Shown: positions 28,653-36,698 of the stretch, one piece after another
How positions within the stretch are numbered: position 1 is the first letter of the stretch
Layout: each line of letters begins with the position of its first letter
From: Flavobacteriaceae bacterium
Lineage (GTDB): Bacteria; Bacteroidota; Bacteroidia; Flavobacteriales; Flavobacteriaceae
Direction: 5' to 3'
DNA length: 64,000 nucleotides
Assembly: GCA_009926065.1 (NCBI GenBank)
Contig: RFPP01000001.1
Coordinates: 62,001 to 126,000 of the forward strand
Position numbers and translations under genes: made by a program
Notes under the pieces: generated by a model
The model's database searches: none
Told to the model about the DNA's origin: nothing
What the model saw: the letters and a program-made list of their open reading frames with translations, nothing else

Positions 28653-29624
28653 ATGAGTAAAGGTCCTATAAGTCAGTTTATTGAAAAGTATTATCTACAT
28701 TTCAATTCTGCAACTGTTGTTGATGCAGCTAAGGCATATGAACAACAATTAGAAAAAGGAGCCAAAATGATGGTTACTTTAGCTGGCGCAATGAGTACTG
28801 CTGAAATAGGAAAAATATTCGCTGAAATGATAAGAAGGGACAAAGTCCAAATCGTTTCATGCACTGGAGCTAACTTAGAGGAAGATATTATGAACTTGGT
28901 AGCTCACTCACATTATGAGAGAGTTCCAAATTATAGAGATTTGACTCCTCAACAAGAATGGGATTTATTGGAACGTGGATTGAATCGTGTGACAGATACT
29001 TGTATTCCTGAACATGAAGCTTTCAGACGTTTGCAAAAACATATTTACAAAATTTGGAAAGACGCTGATGACAAAGGAGAACGCTATTTTCCTCATGAAT
29101 TCATGTACAAGTTATTACTTTCTGGAGTTTTAGAAGAATATTACGAAATTGATTTAAAAGATAGCTGGATGTATGCTGCCGCAGAAAAAAACCTTCCAAT
29201 TATTGTCCCAGGTTGGGAAGATAGTACTATGGGTAATATTTTTGCTTCCTATGTAATCAAAGGAGACTTAAAAGCATCTACTATGAAATCAGGAATTGAA
29301 TACATGGTTTATCTTTCGGATTGGTATCCTAAAAATAGTCAGAATGGTATAGGCTTTTTCCAAATTGGTGGTGGAATTGCTGGAGATTTCCCTATATGTG
29401 TGGTACCTATGTTATACCAAGATATGGAAATGCATGAAGTACCCTTTTGGAGTTATTTCTGTCAAATATCAGATTCTACAACAAGTTATGGTTCCTATTC
29501 TGGTGCGGTTCCAAATGAAAAAATAACTTGGGGAAAATTAGATATTAATACACCTAAATTTATTATTGAGTCGGATGCTACTATTGTAGCTCCATTAATT
29601 TTTGCTTATTTACTAGATTTATAA
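28653..29624 (+). CDS. Deoxyhypusine synthase-like protein (polyamine aminobutyl transferase family)
   Basis: A 323-residue member of the deoxyhypusine synthase superfamily. Bacteria lack eIF5A, so a role in polyamine synthesis (homospermidine-synthase type or a related aminobutyl or aminopropyl transfer) is likely. The NAD-fold segments GAMSTAEIGKIF, SCTGANLEED and QIGGGIAGDFP are present. The catalytic lysine of the eukaryotic enzyme is matched by K295 in the segment YGSYSGAVPNEKITWGK. It lies 65 bases after arginine decarboxylase; the enzyme's actual substrate is inferred. Confidence 0.85.
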   Translation: MSKGPISQFIEKYYLHFNSATVVDAAKAYEQQLEKGAKMMVTLAGAMSTAEIGKIFAEMIRRDKVQIVSCTGANLEEDIMNLVAHSHYERVPNYRDLTPQQEWDLLERGLNRVTDTCIPEHEAFRRLQKHIYKIWKDADDKGERYFPHEFMYKLLLSGVLEEYYEIDLKDSWMYAAAEKNLPIIVPGWEDSTMGNIFASYVIKGDLKASTMKSGIEYMVYLSDWYPKNSQNGIGFFQIGGGIAGDFPICVVPMLYQDMEMHEVPFWSYFCQISDSTTSYGSYSGAVPNEKITWGKLDINTPKFIIESDATIVAPLIFAYLLDL

Positions 29625-29630
29625 TATTAT

Positions 29631-30038
29631 ATGAGAAGAGTTATTGTTGATTACGCTAAACTAACCAATGAAATCTTGAACTTATTAGTCGAGAAATTTC
29701 CTGACGGATATGATGATTCTAATATCATCCGATTTAAAAACCACAAAGACGAAACTATTGAGGCAGTAGAAGTTCGTACTGAAGACACCATTTATTTAGT
29801 TAAAATTAGTACTAAATTATCCGACAGATTAATCAATTTTGATGATGATGATGATATTGTAGTTCCTTTAGATAATATTAAAGGTATTGAACTTGATGAG
29901 GATGTAGTTTCCGAAGATGACGACGAAGAAATTGATCTGATAAAAGACCCAGAAATAGCAAAAGGTCTAGACGAAGACGATGATTTGGACGAGGACGATA
30001 TCGCAGATGATATATCAGATGATGATGAAGAAGAATAA
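29631..30038 (+). CDS. Acidic protein of unknown function
   Basis: A 135-residue protein with a folded N-terminal part (about 1-65, MRRVIVDYAKLTNEILNLL) and a strikingly acidic tail. About half of the last 60 residues are Asp or Glu, with runs such as DEDDDLDEDD. It starts six bases after the deoxyhypusine-synthase-like gene and is probably co-transcribed. The tail suggests binding of polyamines, metal ions or basic proteins, but that is conjecture. I know of no assigned function. Confidence 0.75.
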   Translation: MRRVIVDYAKLTNEILNLLVEKFPDGYDDSNIIRFKNHKDETIEAVEVRTEDTIYLVKISTKLSDRLINFDDDDDIVVPLDNIKGIELDEDVVSEDDDEEIDLIKDPEIAKGLDEDDDLDEDDIADDISDDDEEE

Positions 30039-30056
30039 TAAATAAATAAAAAAAAG

Positions 30057-30072
30057 AAACTCGATTTGAGTT
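30057..30072. terminator. Short convergent terminator
   Basis: AAACTC and GAGTTT form a 6-bp stem around the loop GATT or GATTT, flanked by A and T tracts on both sides. It lies between the convergent stops at 30038 (+) and 30077 (-), and could end transcripts from both directions. The stem is short, so efficiency is uncertain. Confidence 0.6.
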
Positions 30073-30076
30073 TTTT

Positions 30077-30598
30077 TTATTCAATAAGATATCTTTCTTC
30101 AAATATTTTTTGGTGGTGCTTTTGGTGACCAATAATAATAAAACCAATGGCTCTAACAGATACTTCCCGATTTGAAGCTATACCAATTTTGGTTAATTGT
30201 TCTTCTGAAAAGCTATTAAATAAAGATAATGTAGATTGGCGAACAACAGCCATTTCAGTTAATAAACTTTGTAAAGACCTCTCTTTTCCATTCGAATTAG
30301 CAACGTAATAATTCTCGTCAAAACCCGGTAATGGCGTATTGTCATTTCTCGAAATTCGTAAAGCTCGATAACTAAAAACACGTTCGGAATCAATCAAATG
30401 TTGAATAATTTCTTTTATTGTCCACTTACCTTCTGAATATTGATAATCAAATTTATCCATGGGTATATTTTGAACAAATTTGATAAACTCATGCAAACAA
30501 ATCTCTAATTCTTCTATTAATTTGACATTATCGAGCACTTGAAGGTAAGATTTATAAAAATCGGAATATTCATTAACTGGCAGTTGATTGGATTTCAT
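30077..30598 (-). CDS. DinB family protein
   Basis: A 173-residue four-helix-bundle protein of the DinB/YfiT superfamily. The metal-binding histidines appear to be in TIKEIIQHLIDSE and in the C-terminal IIGHQKHHQKI. Members are metal-dependent transferases or hydrolases (for instance bacillithiol or mycothiol transferases), but the substrate of this one is unknown. It is a single gene between the acidic protein and the Lrp regulator. Confidence 0.88.
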   Translation of the reverse strand: MKSNQLPVNEYSDFYKSYLQVLDNVKLIEELEICLHEFIKFVQNIPMDKFDYQYSEGKWTIKEIIQHLIDSERVFSYRALRISRNDNTPLPGFDENYYVANSNGKERSLQSLLTEMAVVRQSTLSLFNSFSEEQLTKIGIASNREVSVRAIGFIIIGHQKHHQKIFEERYLIE

Positions 30599-30660
30599 AA
30601 AATAGATTATTTTAAAAAACTTGTCGATAAAAGTAACTTATAATTATTACCCTCACAAAA

Positions 30661-30688
30661 AAAACCTCAAGAAATAACTTGAGGTTTT
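30661..30688 (-). terminator. Rho-independent terminator
   Basis: AAAACCTCAAG and CTTGAGGTTTT form an 11-bp perfect stem with loop AAATAA. It lies just beyond the stop (30712) of the Lrp-family gene, with a T tract in that direction. Confidence 0.85.
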
Positions 30689-30711
30689 AAAATAGTTGAT
30701 TAACTATAAAA

Positions 30712-31191
30712 CTATAAGCTTTTAAAAATAGTATGCATTAATCGTTTTTTATCATTTAAACTTTCGTCTAATGATATCATTGTTTCAGTTCTATAAACAC
30801 CCTCGATATCATCAATCATGAAAATAACATCTTTAGCGTGTTTGGTATCTTTTGCTCGAATTTTGCAGAAAATATTGAATTTTCCTGTGGTTATATGCGC
30901 AACTGTAACAAAAGGAATTTCATTTATACGCTCTAAAACAAATTTAGTTTGTGAAGTGTTATTTAAAAATACACCAACATAAGCGATAAACGAATATCCT
31001 AATTTTTCATAATCTAAGGTCAATGACGACCCCATTATAATACCGGCATCTTCCATTTTTTTTACTCTAACGTGAACAGTACCAGCAGAAATTAATAATT
31101 TCTTAGCGATATCTGTAAATGGAACTCTAGTATTATCAATCAACATGTCTAAAATCTGATGATCTACTTCATCTAAACGGAACTTGCTCAT
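30712..31191 (-). CDS. Lrp/AsnC family transcriptional regulator
   Basis: A 159-residue regulator with an N-terminal winged helix-turn-helix (about 5-55, TRVPFTDIAKKLLISAGTVH) and a C-terminal RAM ligand-binding domain (about 70-150) of the Lrp/AsnC type. Such proteins bind amino acids and control amino-acid metabolism. The nearby arginine decarboxylase and proline dehydrogenase are possible targets, but nothing in the sequence proves it. Confidence 0.93.
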   Translation of the reverse strand: MSKFRLDEVDHQILDMLIDNTRVPFTDIAKKLLISAGTVHVRVKKMEDAGIIMGSSLTLDYEKLGYSFIAYVGVFLNNTSQTKFVLERINEIPFVTVAHITTGKFNIFCKIRAKDTKHAKDVIFMIDDIEGVYRTETMISLDESLNDKKRLMHTIFKSL

Positions 31192-31239
31192 AAGTTTGTT
31201 TTAATATTTTATTTTACTATAAACCAACTAATTTAAAAA

Positions 31240-32397
31240 TCAATTTTTGATCAATCCATTAACAAATTTTATACTATTTCCAATTGAAAAATCAGCTTTT
31301 TGTTCTAATTTGGGGACGTTTATATGTGAATCTTGGTATAAATCCTCTTCAACATCCAACTCAAAATGACCAAAAAAACCTTTTAAATCTCCTAGATCAG
31401 CAGTATAAACATTAAAAATTAATTTATCATCAATAATCTCTTCTTTAAATTGAAGTGCAAAATTGGTGATAATTTTATTATTATCATAATTAATTTTGAT
31501 ATTTTTATAAATAAAATCATAAAAACAGATTTTATTATGAGGAATTTTCATATAATCTTCAATTTTATTGCTAACTATATCGTTTTCGTTTATTTTAATG
31601 AATCCCTCAACTAATGCTATAAAAACAAATTTTCGAGTAACTTCTCTATCATAATCTCCTTGAAAATGCCCCGCCTCTATTAGTATCGTTGGTACATTAA
31701 AATATTGAAATGTATCACCTACACAATTGATATTAAAGGTATCATCAAAACGACCTACTTGATTTGGAATAAACTCTTGAAGTATTTTATTCATTGAAAC
31801 TATAACCTGTATTGCTTTGGTTCTTACTTTGTTAATATCCCTATTATCATTGAAAGCTGGAGCTAAAAATGACACTGTAGCTGGTTTAACACTATCAGTT
31901 TCTACTCCATATATAGTTCTTTGATCATGTAAATTATAGCAAAAATCAGGTTTGAAATTATCAAAAGTACTTCGTAACAACTTACTTTCAGGCTGTGATA
32001 AATCTTGAGCATCTCTATTTAAATCAATGTTATTAGCATTTTCTCGGGTATATAGTAACGCTCCGTCAGGATTAACCATTGGCAAACAACAAAAAGTGAA
32101 ATCACTCAATAAAGTCTTGGCTAAATCTGAATTTCCATTCAATAAGTTTAAAAAATCAAAAAGCGCTTTTGTGGTCGTACTCTCGTTTCCATGCATTTGT
32201 GACCACAATAATACTCTTGTTTTTCCTGTTCCTATTTCATATTTATAAATAGGTTTTCCTAGAACCGATTTACCTATAATTTGAACATTATTATCATAAT
32301 TAAATTGTAACAACAAAGGCTCGATATCATTCAATGTAATATAACGGCCTTTTAAATTGGTCTCAAAATTTTGTCTGTATAATTCTTCGTAATTCAT
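31240..32397 (-). CDS. M14 family zinc carboxypeptidase
   Basis: A 385-residue M14 peptidase without an evident signal peptide. The zinc motif HGNE spans H69 to E72 (SQMHGNEST), the third ligand is the histidine in YNLHDQR, and the catalytic Glu is likely in LIEAGHFQ. M14 enzymes remove C-terminal residues; some cleave peptidoglycan peptides. It lies 48 bases upstream of the Lrp regulator on the same strand and may be co-transcribed with it. Confidence 0.85.
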   Translation of the reverse strand: MNYEELYRQNFETNLKGRYITLNDIEPLLLQFNYDNNVQIIGKSVLGKPIYKYEIGTGKTRVLLWSQMHGNESTTTKALFDFLNLLNGNSDLAKTLLSDFTFCCLPMVNPDGALLYTRENANNIDLNRDAQDLSQPESKLLRSTFDNFKPDFCYNLHDQRTIYGVETDSVKPATVSFLAPAFNDNRDINKVRTKAIQVIVSMNKILQEFIPNQVGRFDDTFNINCVGDTFQYFNVPTILIEAGHFQGDYDREVTRKFVFIALVEGFIKINENDIVSNKIEDYMKIPHNKICFYDFIYKNIKINYDNNKIITNFALQFKEEIIDDKLIFNVYTADLGDLKGFFGHFELDVEEDLYQDSHINVPKLEQKADFSIGNSIKFVNGLIKN

Positions 32398-32432
32398 AAT
32401 TCTAACTTTAAAAAAGTATTTTCCAAATTCAA

Positions 32433-32984
32433 TTATACCTGATAACTGTTCTCAGGAATTTTTCCTACAACTCCCTCAAAATGAACTAATAAGATTTTTA
32501 AATCCGCATCTATATTACCAGTAGTGTAAAATGGACTTCCAAAATTTATTACCTTTTTACCATAATTAAATGCCACAGGAATTATAGGGACTTTAGCTTT
32601 TTCAGCAATATAATAAAACCCCGTTTTTAATTCGGTAACTTTTTTTCGAGTGCCTTCTGGCGAAAGTCCTAGCCGAAATATTTTTCTCATTTCAAATACT
32701 TTTGCAATAGAATCAACCATATTTAAGCCGCCAGTTCTATCTAACGGAGCACCACCCATGTATCTGAAATACCATCCTAAGGGCAGCCCAAATAGTTCTT
32801 TCTTACCCAGCCAATTCATTTCAACCCCGATTATTCCTCTGGCAAATAAACCTATAAAAAAATCAACCCAACTTGTATGAGGGATAACTATTAAAATACA
32901 TTTTTCTATTTTTTTATCAAATTCCCCTTCAAATTTCCATCCCATTAAACGAAAAAAAATGAATTTGTAAATACTCTTTTTCAT
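32433..32984 (-). CDS. Acyltransferase, PlsC-like (lysophospholipid acyltransferase family)
   Basis: A 183-residue glycerophosphate-acyltransferase-type enzyme. The catalytic HX4D motif is H36-TSWV-D41. The second block APLDRTGG and the third, SPEGTRKK near 109, are conserved. PlsC-type enzymes acylate lysophosphatidate in phospholipid synthesis, but this short form belongs to a poorly characterised Bacteroidota group. It is membrane-associated through its N-terminal helix. Confidence 0.85.
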   Translation of the reverse strand: MKKSIYKFIFFRLMGWKFEGEFDKKIEKCILIVIPHTSWVDFFIGLFARGIIGVEMNWLGKKELFGLPLGWYFRYMGGAPLDRTGGLNMVDSIAKVFEMRKIFRLGLSPEGTRKKVTELKTGFYYIAEKAKVPIIPVAFNYGKKVINFGSPFYTTGNIDADLKILLVHFEGVVGKIPENSYQV

Positions 32985-33052
32985 TCTTTACAATTTTATG
33001 TAAAAGTAATATTAATCTCTTATTTATTTTAAAAAAAACAATATACCAAAAA

Positions 33053-33076
33053 AAATCCCCGCAAGTGCGGGGATTT
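33053..33076 (-). terminator. Rho-independent terminator of rpsA
   Basis: AAATCCCCGC and GCGGGGATTT form a 10-bp stem around the tetraloop AAGT. On the minus strand it is followed by a long T tract. It lies 18 bases beyond the rpsA stop. Confidence 0.9.
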
Positions 33077-33093
33077 CATATAAAAATCAAGAA

Positions 33094-34866
33094 TTATTTT
33101 TTCTCGCTTTTTTCCATTTTAGCTTTTAATTCAGCTAACATATCGTTGTTGTCTCCTAATGTAGATGCTTGCGCATTAGCATTATTTGCAACAGCTTCAG
33201 TAACCGCTTTCGCATTTTTCTCTTCTTCTTCACGGAAGATAGCAGTGTGAGAAGCAACTACCCTTTTAAATTCTTTGTTGAATTCAATTACTTTAAATTC
33301 AGCTGAATCTCCTTTTTTCAATTTCTTACCGTCTTCTTTTTCAAGGTGACGTGTAGGAATGAAAGCAACGATATCATCACCAAATTCTACAGTAGCTCCT
33401 TTGTCAACAATTTCAGAGATTTCTCCGGTGTGGATAGTTCCAACAGCAAATGAATCTTCGTATTGATCCCAAGGGTTAGCAGTAGTTTGTTTGTGTCCTA
33501 AAGATAATTTACGACCTTCAACATCTAATTCTAATACTACTACGTCTAATTTTTCACCAACGTTTACAAACTCAGATGGGTGTTTGATTTTCTTAGTCCA
33601 AGAAAGATCAGAAATGTAAATCAATCCGTCAATTCCTTCTTCTAATTCTACAAATATTCCAAAGTTTGTAAAGTTTCTAACGATTCCTGTGTGTTTAGAA
33701 CCTACAGGGTATTTAGCAGTGATATCTGTCCAAGGATCTTGCGTTAATTGCTTGATACCTAATGACATTTTACGGTCGTCTCTATCTAATGTTAAGATAA
33801 CTCCTTCTACAACATCACCCACTTTTACGAAATCTTGAGCCGAACGCAAGTGCGTAGACCATGACATTTCAGAAACGTGGATTAAACCTTCAACACCTTC
33901 AGCAACTTCAATGAAAGCACCGTAATCAGCTATTACAACTACTTTACCACTTACTTTATCACCTACATTTAATTCAGCATTTAATGCATCCCATGGGTGA
34001 GCGTTTAATTGTTTCAATCCTAATTGGATTCTTGTTTTCTCATCATCAAAGTCAAGAATAACAACATTCAATTTTTGATCTAATTCTAATACTTCACTTG
34101 GGTGGTTAATTCTACTCCAAGAAAGGTCAGTAATGTGGATTAATCCGTCAACACCACCTAAGTCAATGAACACACCATAAGAAGTAATGTTTTTCACAAT
34201 ACCTTCTAATACTTGTCCTTTTTGTAATTGACCGATGATTTCTTTTTTCTGTACTTCAATATCCGCTTCAATAAGCGCTTTGTGAGATACCACAACGTTT
34301 TTGAATTCGTGGTTGATTTTCACCACCTTGAATTCCATCATTTTATTTACATAAACATCGTAATCTCTAATTGGTTTAACGTCAATTTGAGATCCAGGTA
34401 AGAATGCTTCGATTCCGAATACGTCAACGATCATACCACCTTTAGTTCTACATTTCACGAAACCATTAACAATTTCTCCTGTTTCATTTGCACTAATAAC
34501 TCTGTCCCAAGATTTAATAGTACGTGCTTTTCTGTGAGACAATACCAATTGACCTGTTTTATCCTCACGGATATCAATTAATACTTCTACTTTGTCACCT
34601 ACTTTTAAAGCTGGATTGTAACGGAATTCGTTTAAAGAAATAACACCTTCCGATTTTGCGTTGATATCAACGATAACGTCTCTATCTGTAATACGAACAA
34701 CAACACCTTCAACTACCTCTTCTTGATCAGTATCAATAAAAGTTTCAGAAACTAATTGTTCAAATTCTTGCAAGTTTTTTTCGTCAACGGCATCAATACC
34801 TTCTTCAAAGTTGTGCCAGTTAAATTCCGCTAAAAACTGCTCTTGTGATTTTAATTGTTCAGACAT
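33094..34866 (-). CDS. rpsA: 30S ribosomal protein S1
   Basis: Ribosomal protein S1 binds mRNA near the 30S platform. The start is the ATG at 34866 (MSEQLKSQEQF, 590 residues). The upstream open frame of 50 codons is leader sequence that happens to lack stops. Six S1 OB-fold repeats are visible (VVEGVVVRITDRDVIVD, then ETGEIVNGFVKC, LEGIVKNITSYGVFIDL and so on). The C-terminus is basic and acidic mixed. It has a strong promoter, a structured leader and a strong terminator, so it is probably a single transcript. Confidence 0.96.
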   Translation of the reverse strand: MSEQLKSQEQFLAEFNWHNFEEGIDAVDEKNLQEFEQLVSETFIDTDQEEVVEGVVVRITDRDVIVDINAKSEGVISLNEFRYNPALKVGDKVEVLIDIREDKTGQLVLSHRKARTIKSWDRVISANETGEIVNGFVKCRTKGGMIVDVFGIEAFLPGSQIDVKPIRDYDVYVNKMMEFKVVKINHEFKNVVVSHKALIEADIEVQKKEIIGQLQKGQVLEGIVKNITSYGVFIDLGGVDGLIHITDLSWSRINHPSEVLELDQKLNVVILDFDDEKTRIQLGLKQLNAHPWDALNAELNVGDKVSGKVVVIADYGAFIEVAEGVEGLIHVSEMSWSTHLRSAQDFVKVGDVVEGVILTLDRDDRKMSLGIKQLTQDPWTDITAKYPVGSKHTGIVRNFTNFGIFVELEEGIDGLIYISDLSWTKKIKHPSEFVNVGEKLDVVVLELDVEGRKLSLGHKQTTANPWDQYEDSFAVGTIHTGEISEIVDKGATVEFGDDIVAFIPTRHLEKEDGKKLKKGDSAEFKVIEFNKEFKRVVASHTAIFREEEEKNAKAVTEAVANNANAQASTLGDNNDMLAELKAKMEKSEKK

Positions 34867-34980
34867 GCTGATAATAAATTTGTATTCTGCATTTTCTCGA
34901 GTTTCGTAATGTGATAGAAAACAACAGAAGTTGTTTGATTTAATTGATATTCCCGAATAGAAACTCTTACTCACTATAAG
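34867..34980 (-). promoter_or_regulatory. Structured leader of rpsA mRNA
   Basis: The 114-base leader between the promoter and the rpsA ATG holds two nested inverted repeats. GAGTTTC at 34960-34966 (minus-strand sense) pairs with GAAACTC at 34899-34905, enclosing an AACAAC-TTCT-GTTGTT hairpin at 34920-34935. S1 represses its own translation in E. coli, and a leader structure here could do the same. This is inference from sequence alone. Confidence 0.5.
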
Positions 34981-34986
34981 GGTTGG

Positions 34987-35016
34987 CAAAAGTAATTCTT
35001 TTTTATTTATTCGCAA
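34987..35016 (-). promoter_or_regulatory. rpsA promoter (TTG-N19-TACTTTTG)
   Basis: On the minus strand TTG (35014-35016), 19 bases and TACTTTTG (34987-34994) match the Flavobacterium -33/-7 consensus exactly. It is the best promoter match I found in the window, as expected for a highly expressed ribosomal gene. Confidence 0.75.
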
Positions 35017-35063
35017 AGTTTTTTCCGGAAAACTAAACCCTTAGCTATCAATTATATAAATAA

Positions 35064-35174
35064 ATTGGTTTTGGAGCGAATTGTCCCGGCATTTTTGGAA
35101 TTGTAATTCCCGCTTTCGGCTCTATCTCTTCGCTTTGCTGCGAGGATACCGCCTTGTTCGGGGCTAAAGAATCT
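35064..35174 (+). repeat. GC-richer interspersed repeat candidate (segment 1)
   Basis: A stretch markedly richer in G+C than its surroundings. It contains the palindrome GGAATTGTAATTCC and a hairpin TCTTCGC-TTTGCT-GCGAGGA. It reads through as a short stop-free frame (GFGANCPGIFGIVIPAFGSI and on) with no start codon, so I treat it as non-coding. My recollection is that similar sequence recurs in intergenic regions of Flavobacterium genomes, but I cannot verify it here. Confidence 0.5.
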
Positions 35175-35201
35175 TGATTTTTTTCTAGCCAGAAATTACC
35201 T

Positions 35202-35292
35202 CCGTCATTGCGAGCGGAACAAAGTACAGCGCGGCAATCTGTTAAAGCAACAAAGTAGCCTCATGAGATTGCTTCGTGCCTCGCAATGACGG
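35202..35292. repeat. 91-bp inverted-repeat element (segment 2)
   Basis: The element is bounded by perfect 13-bp inverted ends, CCGTCATTGCGAG at 35202-35214 and CTCGCAATGACGG at 35280-35292. Inside, GCAATCT and AGATTGC form a second inverted pair. It has no ORF. It resembles a MITE or BIME-type palindromic element. No second copy is visible in this window. Confidence 0.65.
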
Positions 35293-35302
35293 TGTACTTG
35301 TC

Positions 35303-35323
35303 ATGCTGAACTGGTTTCAGCAT
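35303..35323. repeat. Small hairpin repeat (segment 3)
   Basis: ATGCTGAA and TTCAGCAT are an 8-bp perfect inverted repeat separated by CTGGT. It directly follows the 91-bp element and forms a third palindromic block of the rpsA-nupG spacer. Confidence 0.5.
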
Positions 35324-35330
35324 CTAAACA

Positions 35331-35362
35331 AAAAACCCGATAACAAATGCTATCGGGTTTTT
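35331..35362 (-). terminator. Rho-independent terminator of the nucleoside permease unit
   Basis: AAAAACCCGATA and TATCGGGTTTTT form a 12-bp stem with loop ACAAATGC. It lies 16 bases beyond the permease stop at 35379, with the T tract oriented for minus-strand transcripts. Confidence 0.88.
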
Positions 35363-35378
35363 TTATGAGTAGTTTCAA

Positions 35379-36632
35379 TTAATGAGTTACTCCAGTAATT
35401 TCTTCAGGTTTATGTTCGTGTTTGAAAAACAAGGCAAAGGCTACAGTAATTACTGCCGCATAAATTGCAAAGCACAACCAAATAGAAGGCCAATCTTTAT
35501 TGTCACCAACTGTGAAATATTTATCAATTACATAACCGCTAATAGAACTTCCTAAAACGGCTCCAAAACCGTTGGTCATCATCATAAACAACCCTTGCGC
35601 ACTGGAACGAATAGAAGAATCAGTAGAGGTTTCAATGAATAACGAACCAGAAATATTGAAGAAATCGAAGGCCATACCGTAAACAATACAAGATAAAATA
35701 ATCATCCAAAGTCCGCCTGAAGGATCTCCATAAGCAAACAATCCAAATCGTAATACCCAAGCTACCATCGAAATCAACATTACTTGCTTGATACCAAAAC
35801 GTTTTAGGAAAAACGGAATAGCAAGAATAAACAACGTTTCCGATATTTGAGAAATCGACATTATAATTGTAGAATATTTTACCACAAATGAATTTTCGTA
35901 AGCAGGAACTTTTGAAAAATCAGAAAGGAAAGTATCGCCATACATGTTGGTTAATTGCAAAGCAGCTCCTAAAAACATGGAGAATATTAAGAATAACGCC
36001 ACTTTGTATGTTCCGAAAAGTTTAAAAGCATCCAATCCTAGTTTTTGTGCCAACGTAGAATCTTTAGAAATAAGATTTTGCGGAGGACATTTAGGTAAGA
36101 AAAACGAGTAAATTCCTAGTGAAATTGCTGCTATTGCAGAAATGTAAAACATATTTGCGGAAGCTTTATTTCCTGTTAAATTGGTAATCCACATCGCAAC
36201 AATGAAACCAATAGTTCCCCAAACGCGAATAGGCGGAAATACTTTTACCACGTCAAATTTATGGTCTTTCAAAATCGTGTAAGCAATAGAATTGGAAAGC
36301 GAAATGGTTGGCATGTAACAAAGCATCGCCATAAAAATCACCCAGAAAAAGGAAGTTGGAGAATCAACTTGAGGAATATAACAAAGGATTAAACCACCTA
36401 GAATGTGTAAAATTCCGTATAATTTTTCAGCATTCATGTATTTATCCGCAATGATTCCCGTTAATGCCGGCATCAATATTGAAGAAAGTCCCAAAGTTGA
36501 AAATACAGCTCCAAATTCAGCGCCACTCCATTGTTTAGAAGCGAACCAATAATTTCCAACGGTAATCAACCAAGCTCCCCAAACAAAAAACTGCAGGAAA
36601 CTCATTAAAGTAAGACGATTTTTAATATTCAT
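35379..36632 (-). CDS. Nucleoside:proton symporter, MFS (NupG/XapB family)
   Basis: A 417-residue major-facilitator protein with 12 predicted membrane helices. It matches the nucleoside:H+ symporter family (MSFLQFFVWGAWLITVGNYW at the N-terminus; DFFNISGSLFIET in the second half). It imports nucleosides across the inner membrane. It lies between cmk (66 bases upstream) and rpsA. Nucleoside import and CMP phosphorylation are metabolically related, so co-expression makes sense. Confidence 0.9.
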   Translation of the reverse strand: MNIKNRLTLMSFLQFFVWGAWLITVGNYWFASKQWSGAEFGAVFSTLGLSSILMPALTGIIADKYMNAEKLYGILHILGGLILCYIPQVDSPTSFFWVIFMAMLCYMPTISLSNSIAYTILKDHKFDVVKVFPPIRVWGTIGFIVAMWITNLTGNKASANMFYISAIAAISLGIYSFFLPKCPPQNLISKDSTLAQKLGLDAFKLFGTYKVALFLIFSMFLGAALQLTNMYGDTFLSDFSKVPAYENSFVVKYSTIIMSISQISETLFILAIPFFLKRFGIKQVMLISMVAWVLRFGLFAYGDPSGGLWMIILSCIVYGMAFDFFNISGSLFIETSTDSSIRSSAQGLFMMMTNGFGAVLGSSISGYVIDKYFTVGDNKDWPSIWLCFAIYAAVITVAFALFFKHEHKPEEITGVTH

Positions 36633-36698
36633 AGGTTTGTATTTTTGGTTATTTAATAGTTTTGTAAATCTAATAATTTATTGATACAAATGGAGCAA

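Noticed and set aside
29878..30147. Minus-strand ORF of 89 codons overlapping the acidic-tail gene
   Set aside because: It is the antisense of an Asp/Glu-rich stretch, giving meaningless Leu/His/Arg-rich sequence.
33065..33250. Plus-strand ORF of 61 codons beginning at the rpsA terminator
   Set aside because: It overlaps a strong terminator hairpin and the rpsA C-terminus antisense.
34867..35016. Fifty-codon N-terminal extension of ribosomal protein S1
   Set aside because: The frame is open but the promoter at 34987-35016 lies inside it and S1 proteins start with the MSEQ-like segment.
35064..35174. Short stop-free frame with CPGIFGIVIPAFG
   Set aside because: No start codon, no continuation and it sits in a repeat-like spacer; I treat it as non-coding repeat.
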